Source: Stichopus chloronotus
Taxonomy: Eukaryota; Echinodermata; Holothuroidea; Aspidochirotida; Stichopodidae
Length of the DNA stretch: 64,000 bases
Assembly (NCBI GenBank): GCA_021234535.1
Contig: CM037832.1
Location: 6,235,135 to 6,299,134 of the forward strand
Direction: 5' to 3'
Position numbers and translations under genes: made by a program. The notes below the pieces were generated by a model. It searched no databases and was not told where the DNA came from. It worked only from the letters and a program-made list of their open reading frames with translations. Position 1 is the first letter of the stretch. The number at the start of each line of letters is the position of its first letter. Positions 26,801-36,560 of the stretch are shown one piece after another.

Positions 26801-27590
26801 TGTACATGTTTACAGAGTTCTACTATGTAAGAACCCTGTTGACTGGAACTGACCTTTGACCGAAACTAAAAACAATACACCTACCTTGTACAGTACTCTG
26901 TAAGATTCACCTTCTGCACATAAAAAATGTCAGATATCTCCAAGATTCGATTCTGGAGATATCATGTTTACAACGTAGGCATCACAAATACATACAGTAC
27001 CTGCACAATGTACAGTAAGCCATGGTTTTGATTATCATCAAACCTAAAGGAAATTTTAAAAACTTTGGACTTTGACAGACAATCTCAAAGTTCAGATTTG
27101 CTACACTTTCATAAATGTTGTGTGATCTTAATTTGTGAAAAGCAGCTGTTACCAATGAAAAATCTTTTAGATATTCTGCTAGTCCTTCAGTTCTGATTTA
27201 ATCATGTGAACCCAGTCTCATACTCATGCCATAACCATGTAAGTTTGTAAAGGTAAAACAATGGGCTCAAGTACAATACAGATTTTCTGCCATACTGTAC
27301 ATAGATGCATGACTGATTTTTTTTTTTTCTGAAATCATCTTACAGTATTCTATCTTGTTGCTTCAGCATATTAAGTAAAGTATATTAATACTATGATAAA
27401 AGAAAATAGCTAGAAATATGAGAGCACAACAAGTCAGAAGTCACTTTACCATGCGTTATGTTATCTGATGAAGCGTTGATTGAGGCTTGCCAGCAATCTC
27501 GTGACAGGTTCCCCGGTGTAATGTCAGTAACAGGTACTTTCTGGCTGTTCCACATCATCTTCACCACTTCATATGGAAGTCCTTGAGAAT
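5688..27590 (-). CDS. NRF-6-like acyltransferase 3 family gene (partial, six exons)
   Basis: Multi-exon gene for a nose-resistant-to-fluoxetine-like membrane protein. In this family an extracellular cysteine-rich NRF domain precedes a multi-pass Acyltransferase-3 domain; C. elegans nrf-6 is linked to fluoxetine response and lipid or yolk transport. Six exons were found: 27590-27450, 20182-20025, 18976-18898, 8065-7963, 7537-7314 and 5877-5688. All have GT donors and AG acceptors, and every junction keeps frame: 2+138+1, 2+156, 78+1, 2+99+2, 1+222+1 and 2+186+2 nt. The total is 895 nt, about 297 codons. Family signatures are AIDAFGKMPAGVLVGNL, GLCVPNVCTTDDV and the acyltransferase start LNGMKVISLLWVILAHVF. 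Introns are 7.3, 1.0, 10.8, 0.4 and 1.4 kb. The signal-peptide exon and the rest of the acyltransferase domain are missing, the latter probably left of position 1. Family assignment is firm; the substrate cannot be told. Confidence 0.85.
7314..7537 (-). CDS. NRF-6-like exon E (first transmembrane helix and linker)
   Basis: Starts with the membrane helix VFFGFLFLVVVSSSIYF right after a strong acceptor (TTCTCTTTCTCCCGCAG). A hydrophilic linker rich in Thr, Ser and Gln follows (for example TREASVNTQTHTDPQTEI). In this family a helix sits between the NRF and acyltransferase domains, with the linker on the cytoplasmic side. The chosen donor is ATATCAG|GTGAGA. A second donor 24 bases upstream (CAACCAG|GTACTT) has the same phase and would drop eight residues. 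The exon is noticeably GC-richer than its surroundings. Confidence 0.85.
7963..8065 (-). CDS. NRF-6-like exon D (end of NRF domain)
   Basis: A 103-nt exon with a strong acceptor (CTTTTTTTTTCGTTCCCATGTAG) and a donor CTGT|GTGAGT. It starts with two bases and ends with two, exactly what exons C and E require. It encodes DFIPSFDFKDRLHIQHEP, then WCTAHHQLPAPGFFISV. A lone Cys followed by a rise into hydrophobic residues is how the NRF domain meets the first membrane helix in relatives. The sequence itself is poorly conserved, so the call rests on splice sites, phase and position. Confidence 0.75.
8066..11243. other. Intronic DNA without recognised features
   Basis: Part of the 10.8-kb intron of the NRF-6-like gene. 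It contains A/T-runs (for example 9620-9633) and scattered short palindromes but no coding or mobile-element signature that I can name on either strand. Confidence 0.5.
11244..11619 (-). mobile_element. TTAA-flanked MITE, copy 1
   Basis: A 368-bp element (11248-11615) bounded by TTAA on both sides (11244-11247, 11616-11619). It has terminal inverted repeats AGAGGCTCATTGAGTTG and CAACTCAATGAGCCCCT (inverted). It is inverted relative to the copy at 51 kb and has exactly the same length. No coding capacity. TTAA target sites are typical of piggyBac-type transposition; the autonomous partner is not in the window. It lies in the long intron of the NRF-6-like gene. Confidence 0.9.
11620..13410. other. 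Intronic DNA between two MITE copies
   Basis: Noncoding spacer in the NRF-6-like intron. A short imperfect tandem (GGCAAAGGTACAGCAAAGG) occurs near 12190, and a C-run at 13259-13270. No exon was supported on either strand. Confidence 0.5.
13411..13767 (+). mobile_element. TTAA-flanked MITE, copy 2 (diverged)
   Basis: Same family as the elements at 11.2, 51.1 and 54.5 kb. The body 13415-13763 (349 bp) lies between TTAA at 13411-13414 and 13764-13767. Terminal repeats are AGAGGCTCATTG and CAATGTGCCCCT. The interior shares blocks such as GTCTGGTCACAAA, CACTAATGTTCC and GTCATTAGTATGTGAAGGAA with the other copies but is clearly older. Confidence 0.85.
13955..14265 (+). repeat. Dispersed ~310-bp repeat, copy 1
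   Basis: Aligns over its length with 16017-16328 in the same orientation, at roughly 80% identity by eye. Shared blocks include CACATCACAACGAAACT, ACTCGCACACAAAGC and ATGAAGTCAAAC. It contains a hairpin TTGAAGCC-ATCAG-GGCTTCAA near 14075-14095 that has decayed in the other copy. No coding potential is shared by both copies. Class unknown. Confidence 0.8.
14266..15501. other. Intronic DNA, nothing recognised
   Basis: AT-rich spacer between the two members of the 310-bp repeat and the open segment at 15.5 kb. Short open frames here (for example minus strand 14884-15078) have no family resemblance. Confidence 0.45.
15502..15682 (-). other. Candidate alternative or spurious exon
   Basis: A GC-richer open segment with an AG acceptor (TTTTGTTAG) and a good donor (ACAATG|GTGAGA). 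It encodes CVGTFTCRSPGGSLLN...NRLARCNRSETSSSW. It begins with two and ends with two codon bases (2+177+2), the same phases as the 8065-7963 exon of the NRF-6-like gene, so it could replace that exon but not be added to it. Its sequence does not clearly match the NRF domain; a repeat-derived open frame is the alternative. Confidence 0.3.
15723..15783. repeat. 20-bp tandem repeat of GATCATGATC palindromes
   Basis: Two and a half copies of a 20-bp unit GATCATGATCACAGTTACAT, each containing the perfect palindrome GATCATGATC. No function indicated. Confidence 0.85.
16017..16328 (+). repeat. Dispersed ~310-bp repeat, copy 2
   Basis: Partner of 13955-14265 (see that entry), 2.06 kb downstream in direct orientation. 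It contains an open stretch with CDHAHHNET, but the other copy is not open in that frame, so it is not treated as coding. Confidence 0.8.
16329..18897. other. Intronic DNA, nothing recognised
   Basis: Right end of the 10.8-kb intron between exons C and D of the NRF-6-like gene. Several short open frames occur on the minus strand (for example 17191-17373 and 17450-17692), without family motifs or suitable splice phases. Confidence 0.5.
18898..18976 (-). CDS. NRF-6-like exon C (GLCVP motif)
   Basis: Short 79-nt exon encoding ESMQYGLCVPNVCTTDDV then TNGFKLFLG. The G-x-C-V-P-x-x-C motif is the second hallmark of the NRF domain. Acceptor TTTTCTTTCAG and donor TTGG|GTAAGT are both strong. It ends with a single base, which fits two candidate downstream pieces: 8065-7963 (preferred) and 15682-15502. 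Confidence 0.87.
20025..20182 (-). CDS. NRF-6-like exon B (NRF domain core)
   Basis: Encodes AIDAFGKMPAGVLVGNL followed by AWLGHYEECTGLFEFQYC. This is the hallmark NRF block (usual pattern: IDAxGKPPxGxLxGNxxWLGxYxxC...YC). The acceptor TTTGTTTCTTTCAG is strong and the donor is GAAGTG|GTAAAA. The paired Cys residues match family positions that form disulphides in the ectodomain. Intron phase is zero at the 3' side, matching the next exon. Confidence 0.88.
20183..22240. other. Intronic DNA with a tetranucleotide microsatellite
   Basis: Part of the 7.3-kb intron between exons A and B of the NRF-6-like gene. Apart from the microsatellite at 20812-20879 and repeated TACTGTA-type words, no structure was recognised. 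The 148-aa open frame at 21958-21512 (minus) has no recognisable domain. Confidence 0.5.
20812..20879. repeat. (CAGA)n microsatellite with inverted head
   Basis: About 14 uninterrupted CAGA units, preceded by TGTCTGTCTG, so the tract begins with a small palindrome (CTGTCTGTCAGACAG). Open frames across it read as repeating SVCL or RQTD and are artefacts. Confidence 0.95.
22245..22640. repeat. ~36-bp minisatellite with CACATGTG palindromes
   Basis: About 11 degenerate copies of a unit of about 36 bp, of the form AATCTGTCACATGTGCATGA followed by TGTCTTACACATTTC. Most units carry CACATGTG or a one-base variant. Open frames reading HMCMMSYTFQSVTC across the array are produced by the repeat. Confidence 0.9.
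22641..26379. other. Intronic DNA, nothing recognised
   Basis: Intron between exons A and B of the NRF-6-like gene. A somewhat GC-richer patch near 25080-25270 is open on the minus strand, but its phases and sequence do not support an exon. Confidence 0.45.
26380..26900. repeat. Degenerate ~120-bp repeat with DR1-like motifs
   Basis: At least four imperfect tandem units share CCAAGCTTCCCTTCTTAAGA, GTTTACAAAGGTTTAC, TGTTGACCCCAAATGACC and CCACCAAGAAC. The unit contains variants of TGACCTTTGACC, the inverse of the DR1 nuclear-receptor site; the exact form occurs at 26850-26861. A related stretch lies at 37540-37790. Confidence 0.75.
27450..27590 (-). CDS. NRF-6-like exon A (N-terminal ectodomain)
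   Basis: The earliest exon I can assign. It encodes GLPYEVVKMMWNSQKVPV, then DITPGNLSRDCW and a segment with two N-glycosylation sequons (NAS and NIT). This fits the region between signal peptide and NRF core in the family, where a conserved Cys (here in RDCW) opens the domain. The donor CATG|GTAAAG leaves one base that joins the two bases of the next exon to give Ala. The acceptor (TTTCCAG) has a poor pyrimidine tract, so the 5' edge is the least certain. The frame is open only back to a TGA near 27630. A signal-peptide exon must lie upstream. Confidence 0.65.
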
Positions 27591-30500
27591 CTGGAAATCT
27601 CATGCACAAGGACCAATGCGACCGTCAGTAGTCCATACGATCGGTGAAGCAGTCTGCCCCATTGTGCGGATACAGTATCTTGCAAAAAGGGTAACAGTGA
27701 AGAAATTGAGATGATGAGATGAAATAAAATCTGGTTCCAGTTTCAGCCGGATATTTTTCAAAGTCCAGCCGGATTTTGTGCGACATTTTGTTACAATTGT
27801 CTGACCAGAGAATGCTGATAAAAACATAGCAAGAGCATCTCTCAAAAATTAAATGCAAGACATGAAAGGAAATGCTGGACAATAACAGCATAAAACACAA
27901 TTTATGTAATATGTTGACAATTTACTAACTTGCTATACAGTAACTAGTACTGAGGAGTAAAGGGCAATATAGTGAACTGAAAAGTTTCATTTTGGTGGAA
28001 ACATTGGAGCACTTATTTACCAGTGGGGCAACAGACAGGTGCCCCAGAGCTATGCCATGGGATTGCATCAAGAGACTCAACTAAAACATGTCAAAATAGT
28101 GCAACACTGTAATTTCCTGTTTTTGAAAGATATCTGTAAAAGGCAACTATATATGAGGTTTCACTTCATCTAGCAGAGAGAATTTTTTCCTTAAACCTGT
28201 CTTGTGATTTCAAAGAATGGCTGCAAACTATAAAGCACTTTTCACAAGATTCCATTCAATGGCACTCAAAATAGAGATACTGTACAGTAACATGCTTGGT
28301 AGCACACAACAGTACTGTGGTGATCAGTTAATGATGTAAATTTATTGGCAAATTTCATAGATAATTGTATAATAAGTGAAGCATATTTTGTACATAATAC
28401 TCCTAGGCCCCTTGTATATCAGATGTTGCATTTTGAAATAAACAAACCTTGCACAATTCTAATCTTAGAAAAAGCATTGTAAAAATCCAGTTCACCTTGA
28501 AGGGGACAGCTATTTCACAGGGTGTAGCAACCACACATGTGTGGAGGAAGTATAATATGGCTTACTTCACTCAAAGAGAGGGGATGACCAAGTTACTCAA
28601 CAACTTTACTGGGCACCCTAACCATAGAGGCAGGTCATTTTAAGTCATTTCTAGTGGAATAGATAAATAGTTTGGGAGTAGTTTCCCTGGTTACATGTTC
28701 GAGCAAACGTAAAACCCAACATCGCATGGGGGTATCATGAGTCAATCCCCAACAAACATTTTAGTCCTCAAAATATGAAAACATTATCACATGTAACATA
28801 AGAGAAATATTCCTAAATGTGCCCTTATTATTCTAATACGTTTTGGTTTTGCTAAAAATGACTAATGAGTAATTACTTGGAAATAGGTTTTGAATTTTAA
28901 ATGGCCATACATAACACTTGTTCGTATGCTGGAACCTTGAGTCAATCACATGAAAATAAGATTTATCAAAATACTGTTTATTATCAAATTAATGCATAAC
29001 AATGTCAAAAAACAATACAAATATTGTCTCTTCTATCCAAATTTTAAATGAGAGTTTTACTAAAGACATTCTGGTCAATATTTTGATATGGTTTGAAACA
29101 TTACAATCAGCCTCAGCAATATTGCTGAAATTTAAAAATTTTGCTGTGTGTAAACTGTTTTCACAAAAAAAAAAAATAACCCTAGCAAATATTTGTTTTT
29201 GATGTTGTTTGAAGTAAATGTGATGCAGGTGGTACTTATTTTGGAATCCCTTTGTATTCACATGGCCTTACTGTAGTTAAGAATGCATTGATGGACTCAA
29301 AGTAGTGATCGACTGTTATACCTAACCTGGTAATACTGACTACTGTATAAATACACTCGTACAGTTTGGGTTACAATATGAAAGCTAGTTTAGTTTATTA
29401 CCTTTTAAGGCAGTATAGGGTGCATTCTATTTTAGTCAACTCTGAAAAGAAGGCATAGACTGGCATTGTGAATCATTGTTCCCATTCTCTTGTTTCCTAG
29501 TTCCGCCATGAGTTACAATAGGCCTATACTGCTAAATAAAATTTACAAACGTCACAAACTATAGGTACATACACTACGTACATAGCGAGGCCAAACCAGT
29601 GGCAGTCCACAGTCAACTTCAGCCAAGACCCTGTCCGCCGGCCGGCCGGCCTCATGATGCACCCTTGAAAACGCAGTGAAAAATTGTCAAAATGTACTTA
29701 CAACTAGACTATGCTCCGAATTCCTTGAATTTCAATTTATTCATAGCGTCTTGCAAGATTAGGACAGTTTCATCTCTAGCTTGCTTGAGATAATTCGTCG
29801 CTCCATTAGCTGCTTCCTTGTGTTTGTTGCAGCCAAATATCTATTCATTCAAACAGCTGATCTCTCGTACTGATGTGACCAGATCGTGACGATTAAAAAG
29901 TGCCACCAAGAAGACATAAAAAACTTATTCAGATTTAGGAAACTGGGCCACCAATACAGTCACGTGCAAATAGAAGTGCCGAAATATTCATTATCATAAG
30001 CAGGTACAGTGCACGGGAAGTTCGAAAGATTTTGAGCAGAAACGGGATGTTTACGTTATTGCAGAAGGGACGAACTAAAGAAAAAGGAACAATCCCTGAC
30101 TAAAATGAGTTAGAATATCTAGTCAAAATGAAAAAAAATTGAAAATTGTTATTTTGACCAGTTAGAGCCATTACGAGTTTGCCATTACGAGAGTTGTTCT
30201 ATCTCATCAAAATGTCAGTTTTCATAATTTCATCACGTTAATATCGATGGTGGCACCTTCTAGGAAATATGTTTATCAAAAAAATTCTGGTACGCTCCGA
30301 GCCAACTATGATGGCCCTCCACTTTTTAGTCTTGTATGAATCTCATCCCCTGGTCCAACTTCCAGTGTGCCCGACCCCATTGTGGTAAAAGAATACGTAC
30401 TGCAGTGTCGCACTGCAATTTGACCACCCCTCCCCCCTTCGAAAACAACCCTTACGCCACTGAAATGATACTAAAAGCTGAGCTTCAAAATTTGGGCAAA

Positions 30501-32139
30501 TCTAAATTAGGGCAAAAATCATTCCTTTCCCAAATCCCCAGAAATAGAGAGCTGGTATAAAAGCAAAGGATATATGGAATAAATTCAAAGGTGGAAATGT
30601 GGACCCTTGGTTAAAAAAGGTTGGACATCTGGTTCGGTTGACAGACAGACAGTCCTCATGGTTCCTATATAAGGAGGGTTGCGACAACTGGTTAGTTGAC
30701 GTCATTTTGCCTCTAACAGTAAGACCTTTTTGATCCTTTGTGAGACCGGATAGCCAATAAAATTGCCGTTTTACACGTTTGTTTCACTGAATAAGTTCAG
30801 ATCATGTATCACCTTTTACTAACCTGCGTGCACGTACATAGGCCTACAATGTTCACGCAGGTGGAGCGAAATGCCAAAATCACAACCCTCTCTTTGTAGG
30901 AACCCTAGAAGTCCTGTCGGGACTACACTCACGCCCCTCCCCCCCCCCCCTCCCCGCTTCTAATATCTCTAAAGAACAGTGGATACTTCTGTTATACATC
31001 CCCCTAGTAGCCACTTTCTACCCCTCTGGCTGAAACTGCTACCTCTGCCACTGTAGTAGGTGGAAGATTTCTCAAAAAGGGGATGAGGATACCTCCACTC
31101 CTACAATTCTCTTACAGACCAATCATCACTCATCTCATGCTTTCCCTCACCTGTCCAAATTATGTTAATTTTTTTCTTCTCAAAGTGGAGCTCTACTTTG
31201 TTATGAAATCATTGACGATTGTAGCAACTAAGTAAAAACTGTAATCACCAGAGGGTAAAAAATGTTGGAATAACTTTTTCTGGGACTGGAATTTCTCGGG
31301 AAAACAAATTTGACTGCAAGATGCAAAAGTATTGCACAAGATTTTGCGTATAGGGTTACCTGGTTGTCGAAGTCTTCTCAAAAAGAATAAAACTGTTACA
31401 GCAAGAAAGTAGAAATTGTTGAATTAACTTTTCTGGAAATTCCGAGAGCATTAATATTTTTAGATAAGAGTATAGGGCGTAGAAACAAGAGGGGAGACAG
31501 AGGGCGATCTCCCCCACACCACTTTAAGAATCAAAGGGGAGTATGTCCCCCCCCCCCCACAAACACACACACACACTTTTAACTCTACCAGGGGAAAAGT
31601 TAAACTGTGATTGCTATACCAGAAATGCATGAAGAGGTAATTTTGTCAACCATAGTTGTATATTACCATTAAGACTATCACAATATGCGTCCCCAAATAT
31701 GTCTGTCAACACGAATTCAAACGGTTTCGCGGACTTCAGAGTTTTCTTTGAAACAAGCTTCGCAACCTTTGTTCCAGACAGAAAATGACAGAAAATGACG
31801 GAAAATGGATTCAGGTTTTTTTTTTAAATAACGAAAACATCGGAGAAAATTGTGTCAAACAGCGCTTTTGTCAACACTTCTAACACGACAAGATCAAGAA
31901 GTAAACATGTTCGGTCGCTATTATTACTGTTTATGGCAGTGTTGTATATTGTGTCTCTGTTTCAAACGTGAAAACCTTAAGTTGTCTGTGAAGAATGTTT
32001 GACAACCTACAAGAGGACATCATCGTCAGTTTCGATGTTGTTGGCCATTGGCCATTTCATCAGTTCACAAAATTTAGTTCAAATTCTGCATTAACGAAGT
32101 AACGGTCGTAAAAGCTTAAACCAGCTTAAACAGGGTAGG
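27591..32139. other. Gene-poor upstream region of the NRF-6-like gene
   Basis: Should contain the missing 5' exon(s) and promoter of the NRF-6-like gene, but none can be proved. A GC palindrome GCCGGCCGGCCGGC sits at 29638-29651 in an otherwise AT-rich area, with a minus-strand donor-like TAGTT|GTAAGTAC near 29695 just outside it; a 5' untranslated exon there is possible. Homopolymer C-runs occur at 30937-30952 and 31546-31558, and (AC)n follows at 31561-31575. Confidence 0.3.
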
Positions 32140-32640
32140 CTAATCAAATACTCCCGGATGGTCCAGTAATCATCCAATCCTGCTTTAAAATTGCCCAATA
32201 GAAGGTGCACTAATAACATGCTCTGTTATCATGAGTTCCAAGAGTCAATGCTAAGCCTTGAGTAAAGAATCTTTGGCGTAAAGACGTTTCAACTCTTGGC
32301 TTGACTAGTTTAACTGAGTGACCTCTTGTTCTCGACCCAGAGTAAGACTAAGAAAGAGTAAACAGCCAGTGGTTTGTTTTCAATCGTCCATTTAGTTAGT
32401 TTTATACAAAAATCATGTCTCCTCGTGATGGTCTATGTGGTAGCGTGAAAAACTTGAGCTGAGTCAATCTGTCAGAGTAAGATAAGTTTTTCAATACAGG
32501 CATCAGTTTGTTAGCTCTTCGTTGAACTGTTTCAATTAAATCAGCTTCCCTTTTTATAGATGGTTGTCCAAGCTGGAATGCTTTGTTCAAGAACAGGGCT
32601 TACCATTGCTTGATACAATAATAACTGATCGTGCCACATG
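32140..32640 (-). mobile_element. LINE fragment, C-terminal end of reverse transcriptase ORF (CR1/L2-like)
   Basis: Minus-strand translation gives AMVSPVLEQSIPAWT, then KREADLIETVQRRANKLM, LSYSDRLTQLKFFTLPHR and RGDMIFV. After a stop come TRGHSVKLVKPRVETSLRQR and FFTQGLALTLG. This order (PVLEY-PAW, IExVQRRATKL, LSYxxRL, RxRGDMI, TRGHxxKL, FFSxR) is the standard tail of CR1/Rex/L2-type reverse transcriptase ORFs. It is a pseudogene with an in-frame stop near 32400 and no EN or RT core. Confidence 0.8.
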
Positions 32641-35600
32641 TGCGGTGTATCTAAAAGTTCCCCTCACATATTTCCAGTACCCATGCAACATCCTCGTCCT
32701 CCACTTTTCATCCTCCAGGCTATCGACCTCCTAATACACCCATCTTTGAAAAAGTGGGAGTAATCCCCCAAATTTTTGGCCAATGCTCCAAGGAAATGAA
32801 CAGATGAAAGAGGATACTTAATTTATTACAACTCTTGTATCAACTCAACCCATCTTATTATCACTTCACACAAGTTGATTTTGTTTACCGTTTTCGGCTG
32901 TATGGGGGTCTGTAAAAATTTCTTGTCAATTCTAGTGGCGCTCCACTTAGAGAGTAGCCCCTCTAATTCGTTACATAAAAATTACGACAAAAAGGTCTTT
33001 CCCCATAATTTCTAGGCGCCCACACACCCATGTGTTCAGCCCCCTAATATTTGCAACGTACTCAAAGAAAAATGGAAGAGGATATACGTAATTTATTATA
33101 ATTCTTGTATCACCTGATATGTGTTACCGTTCTTCACAGATTGATTTTTTTTTATTTCGCATAAATTGAGGAATTGCAGACATCAGATCCCAAGACTGGA
33201 TAAATGCAGCTCAAGTGTACTAGGAAGGTAGTGCCGTTTCTGGTCATCAGGAGGGTTTGAAGGGCCAAACTTTCCTTGCGCGTTCCGCGTCAACCAATGG
33301 TGGCTCTTAGATAGTCCGCTCAGCCCTGCCGTTACTCGGACCCCTTTTTTCGTTATGTCGACTTAGCAGTACCATTTTGGTGAAGACTGCATCCCCTCCT
33401 TTATTAAATAATTGTATCCGATCCTGTTAGAAACTGTTTGAGTCACCAATCAGTTGAAAAAAAAAAACATAAAACATCCAGTCTGTCGGAATATGGGACC
33501 TTTAATTACACCGCTTAACCATATGACAGGATTTGTGTGTGGGAAGCACCCAGCGCAATGGAATTTTGCTTTCACAGAATTTATCGTTTTGCTTACTTGT
33601 CTCTACGTTGTCTTATAATTGTTATGAAATAATACCATTTTCAAATTATACAGTTTCAATCAAGTTTTCCAATGTTTTGGCAATTATAGATGATATCGAA
33701 GGTCTGGCAATCGTATATCGGATAACGCAGTGTATGGATATACAGAACATTATTTTTCCAATCCAGACATCAGTTATTTGAGTTCATCAGTTCCGGGGTG
33801 TATGTTTATGAACGGAAATATCCCAGTTATTAATGTTATCATACACTGCAAAAAAAGGTAAACACTTCTTTGTAACAGATTTTAAACAAGTAAGGTGTTT
33901 GCCCTAAAGATAAGACTACAATAAACGGTAGTAAAATAAACAAATTGACGCCATTTTAAACGTCTGTTACTGACGTTTAAAATGGCATCAAATGGAGACG
34001 AAAAGTCTTTAAGTTTTGATGGTTAAAATGTTTAACCGTATGTTGATGTGTTGAAAATGAGCACGCAGAAGTTTCATTTCTTGCGATCTGGCAAATACAT
34101 TTATCGTAATATTCCTGGTGCCCTGTTCGGCCAATCGATGATGCTTGGCTTAGATAGTGACAAAGAAACTGAAACTCCCTGGTGGCGTCAAACTCTCAGT
34201 CCGCCCCTGCTTACATGTAAACAAGAAAGTTGGAGGTCATTTCGAGTGGGAGGGAAGAGGGTGAAAGTGACCATAACCTTTGCCCTTCTTTTGTGACTTG
34301 CGCCACTATAGTCTTGAGGAGGGGTCCCCCACATGAGTTTTGCGGTGGGATCATGTTTTTTTTTTTTTTTTTTTTGAGGGTCACCACATCATGTTTCTGC
34401 CTGTGTAAATTTTCGTGTAAGTCGTATAATAAACCGATAAAATTTGATTATTTCCCATGATTAAAAATGTGTAAGTATCAGCAAAGAAATAACACTTCAG
34501 TACACATGAAATGCACATTTGTACACGAGGCGTAACCTTCGCTAACATGGCACTTGGCTGCATACACAACGCACAGTTGCATAGCCTACTACGGTATTCA
34601 AATGGGGACCATCATACATTCCCTAATTGTTATGCAACCACAAAAAAGTGCATCTCTTATGTGACATCATTTTCAGAATTAGGATAAGAAATGCATCGCC
34701 ATCAGCTATAAGTATTCGTAGACATGTATCACTGTTGTAGCTACTCGAGAGGAACATACACTAACCATTATGCATAAATCTTGATATCGCGTCATGTTCT
34801 ATCATGCACAAATGGTCTTCTCGAGACATGATTTTAGCACATTACATCAATTTTGTGAGGACAAGATGGCGAGGGTTACTTTCTTCATGAATATTCAAAT
34901 ATTACCATAACATTGCAATTCAAAGATTTGAACCAACTGATCAGATCAGCAAACAACAACCTTTTTCAAACAAAATTCTGACTTTAACAAATATTTTTGC
35001 ATTTTTTTATCCTGCAAATACTACCTTTTGTTTCCCAAACTGGAAAATTAAGAATTTAGTGTTCAAGTTGCCCACCGTGAAGGAAAGTGACTTTTATGAA
35101 AACCGTATAGATATTGTTAATGATGGATTAGATTATCTTTGGATTAGACTAAACCATCGATAAGCTGATGAATGGTAATCCTGGCTGTGTGATGGTTGGA
35201 ATGGTGAGTCGTCTAGGTCACCTTAAAAATAATAATAAAAAATATCCGGCTCACTCCCGAATGATAATCCTGGTTTAGTCCTTAGTAGGTAAACAATTCT
35301 AATGACGTCGATCCACGATGGCTAGTAGGTATTGATTCTCCGCTCTGTCCATGAGACGGCCTCCTGAAACAGAAGTAATAGCTCTATTTTGTTAAAATGT
35401 TGAGGCGAGGGCAAGGGTTGGGCGGGAAAGCCCCCCAGATGTTCATTCGAAAGAATTTGACTGACTATCATACGAAGCTTGTGTATTTGTGTTATGAGGA
35501 AAGAAAAGGTGAGTTCACAAAGCCCCCTCCCCCCCCCCCTCTTGAACATTCTTCTAGACTAATGTTTTGCTACTTTTCCCGTATTTTTTAACTGTTGATA

Positions 35601-36229
35601 ATCTCTTGGTTATTCTTTTATGCATGCGCTACATGTGTCAATCTCATTCAAAGGTTTGTAACTTTATCATTTAAAATCTCTATGAAGCTGGGTACACCGA
35701 GAATTCACGGTGAACTTAAAAATTGAGGTATACCTTCCAATTGATTCACTGAGAGTTTGCTTTTATTTGCTTTGGGTTTTTTTCCCACATATTCATGCCC
35801 AAAAACTGAAGACATAACATGTAAAATGATTTACAATAATACACAAATATTTATGCAAGATATGCATAGTATGACGTAGGAATGTGGCAGAAAATGATGC
35901 AAGGGTTTAGCAGCCAACTCTTATACGAGAAGCTCTACACCAGTGCGTGCCGTTAATAATTCATACACCAAAAGTCAAAGAAAAGCAGATCTCCTAACAA
36001 TCACTCTTTATCCACATCTCAAAACCAACCCCGACCCTGTGCCACCCCACACCAGCCATGAAGATTGCAATAATAAGGCAACAATGGACAAAAATAATAA
36101 TAGCAAGAATGATAACGTAAAAGACGACAATTATTCATACTTAAATCAGGGAGCTGCTTAAATATAAGGTAATTCCTAAAGCTTAAAAGAGAATGTATTA
36201 ATGTATTAAAGTTCTTGATAGTTTTTATT
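32641..36229. other. Gene-poor DNA with hairpin and homopolymer runs
   Basis: Contains a perfect 15-bp hairpin at 33950-33986, a T-run at about 34353-34374, a C-run near 35530 and copies of the GTCAACCAATGG...TTAGATAGT motif at 33288 and 34126. No gene was recognised on either strand. Confidence 0.5.
33950..33986. repeat. Perfect 15-bp inverted repeat (hairpin)
   Basis: GCCATTTTAAACGTC, a 7-base loop TGTTACT, then the exact inverse GACGTTTAAAATGGC. Flanks extend the pairing partially (ATTGAC against ATCAAA). No T-run follows directly, and it is not in a recognised gene. Confidence 0.9.
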
Positions 36230-36560
36230 GAGCTCCGTAACTGTCGATGGGCCGTTGGCAAAGTTCACAATGCACAGAAGCTGTGTGTAAATGGTTGTAT
36301 TGTATGGTATGGTATAGTATTGTATTAATAAGTAAACATTATAATGGATAATAAAAAGGTTGTTGAAGTTATCAGGCAATTGCTTGTTCATTAATTTAAA
36401 TATGAATTCACCACAATGGTGACTATGTGTATCAAAAATATTCAGAAAATTTAACTTCTTAAAAATGATTGTGTTTAGCATGTGGTCATGCGAATCTCTA
36501 TTCACTGAATTTGTTCGATTTAATCCTCTTTTTATCCCGTAAATTCGTTGATGTCTTAGG
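36230..36560 (-). mobile_element. LINE fragment, distal RT C-terminus
   Basis: Minus-strand translation contains NVVLRHQRIYGIK, FKKLNFLNIFDTHSHHCGEF, then IFKLMNKQLPDNFNNLF. This resembles the tail of L2/CR1-like reverse transcriptase ORFs (LFxxLxILxIxxxxxxxxGxFMFxxxNxxLPxxFxxLF). No other LINE domain is attached, so it is an isolated relic. Clade assignment is uncertain. Confidence 0.6.

Noticed and set aside
27625..27900. Minus-strand frame beginning MCFMLLLSSISFHVLHLIF as the missing signal-peptide exon of the NRF-6-like gene
   Set aside because: No donor of the needed phase follows the hydrophobic part, and the frame continues into non-family sequence.
29638..29651. GC palindrome as a CpG-island promoter of the NRF-6-like gene
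   Set aside because: Too short to be an island; no transcript start evidence. Mentioned only as a possibility in the upstream-region entry.
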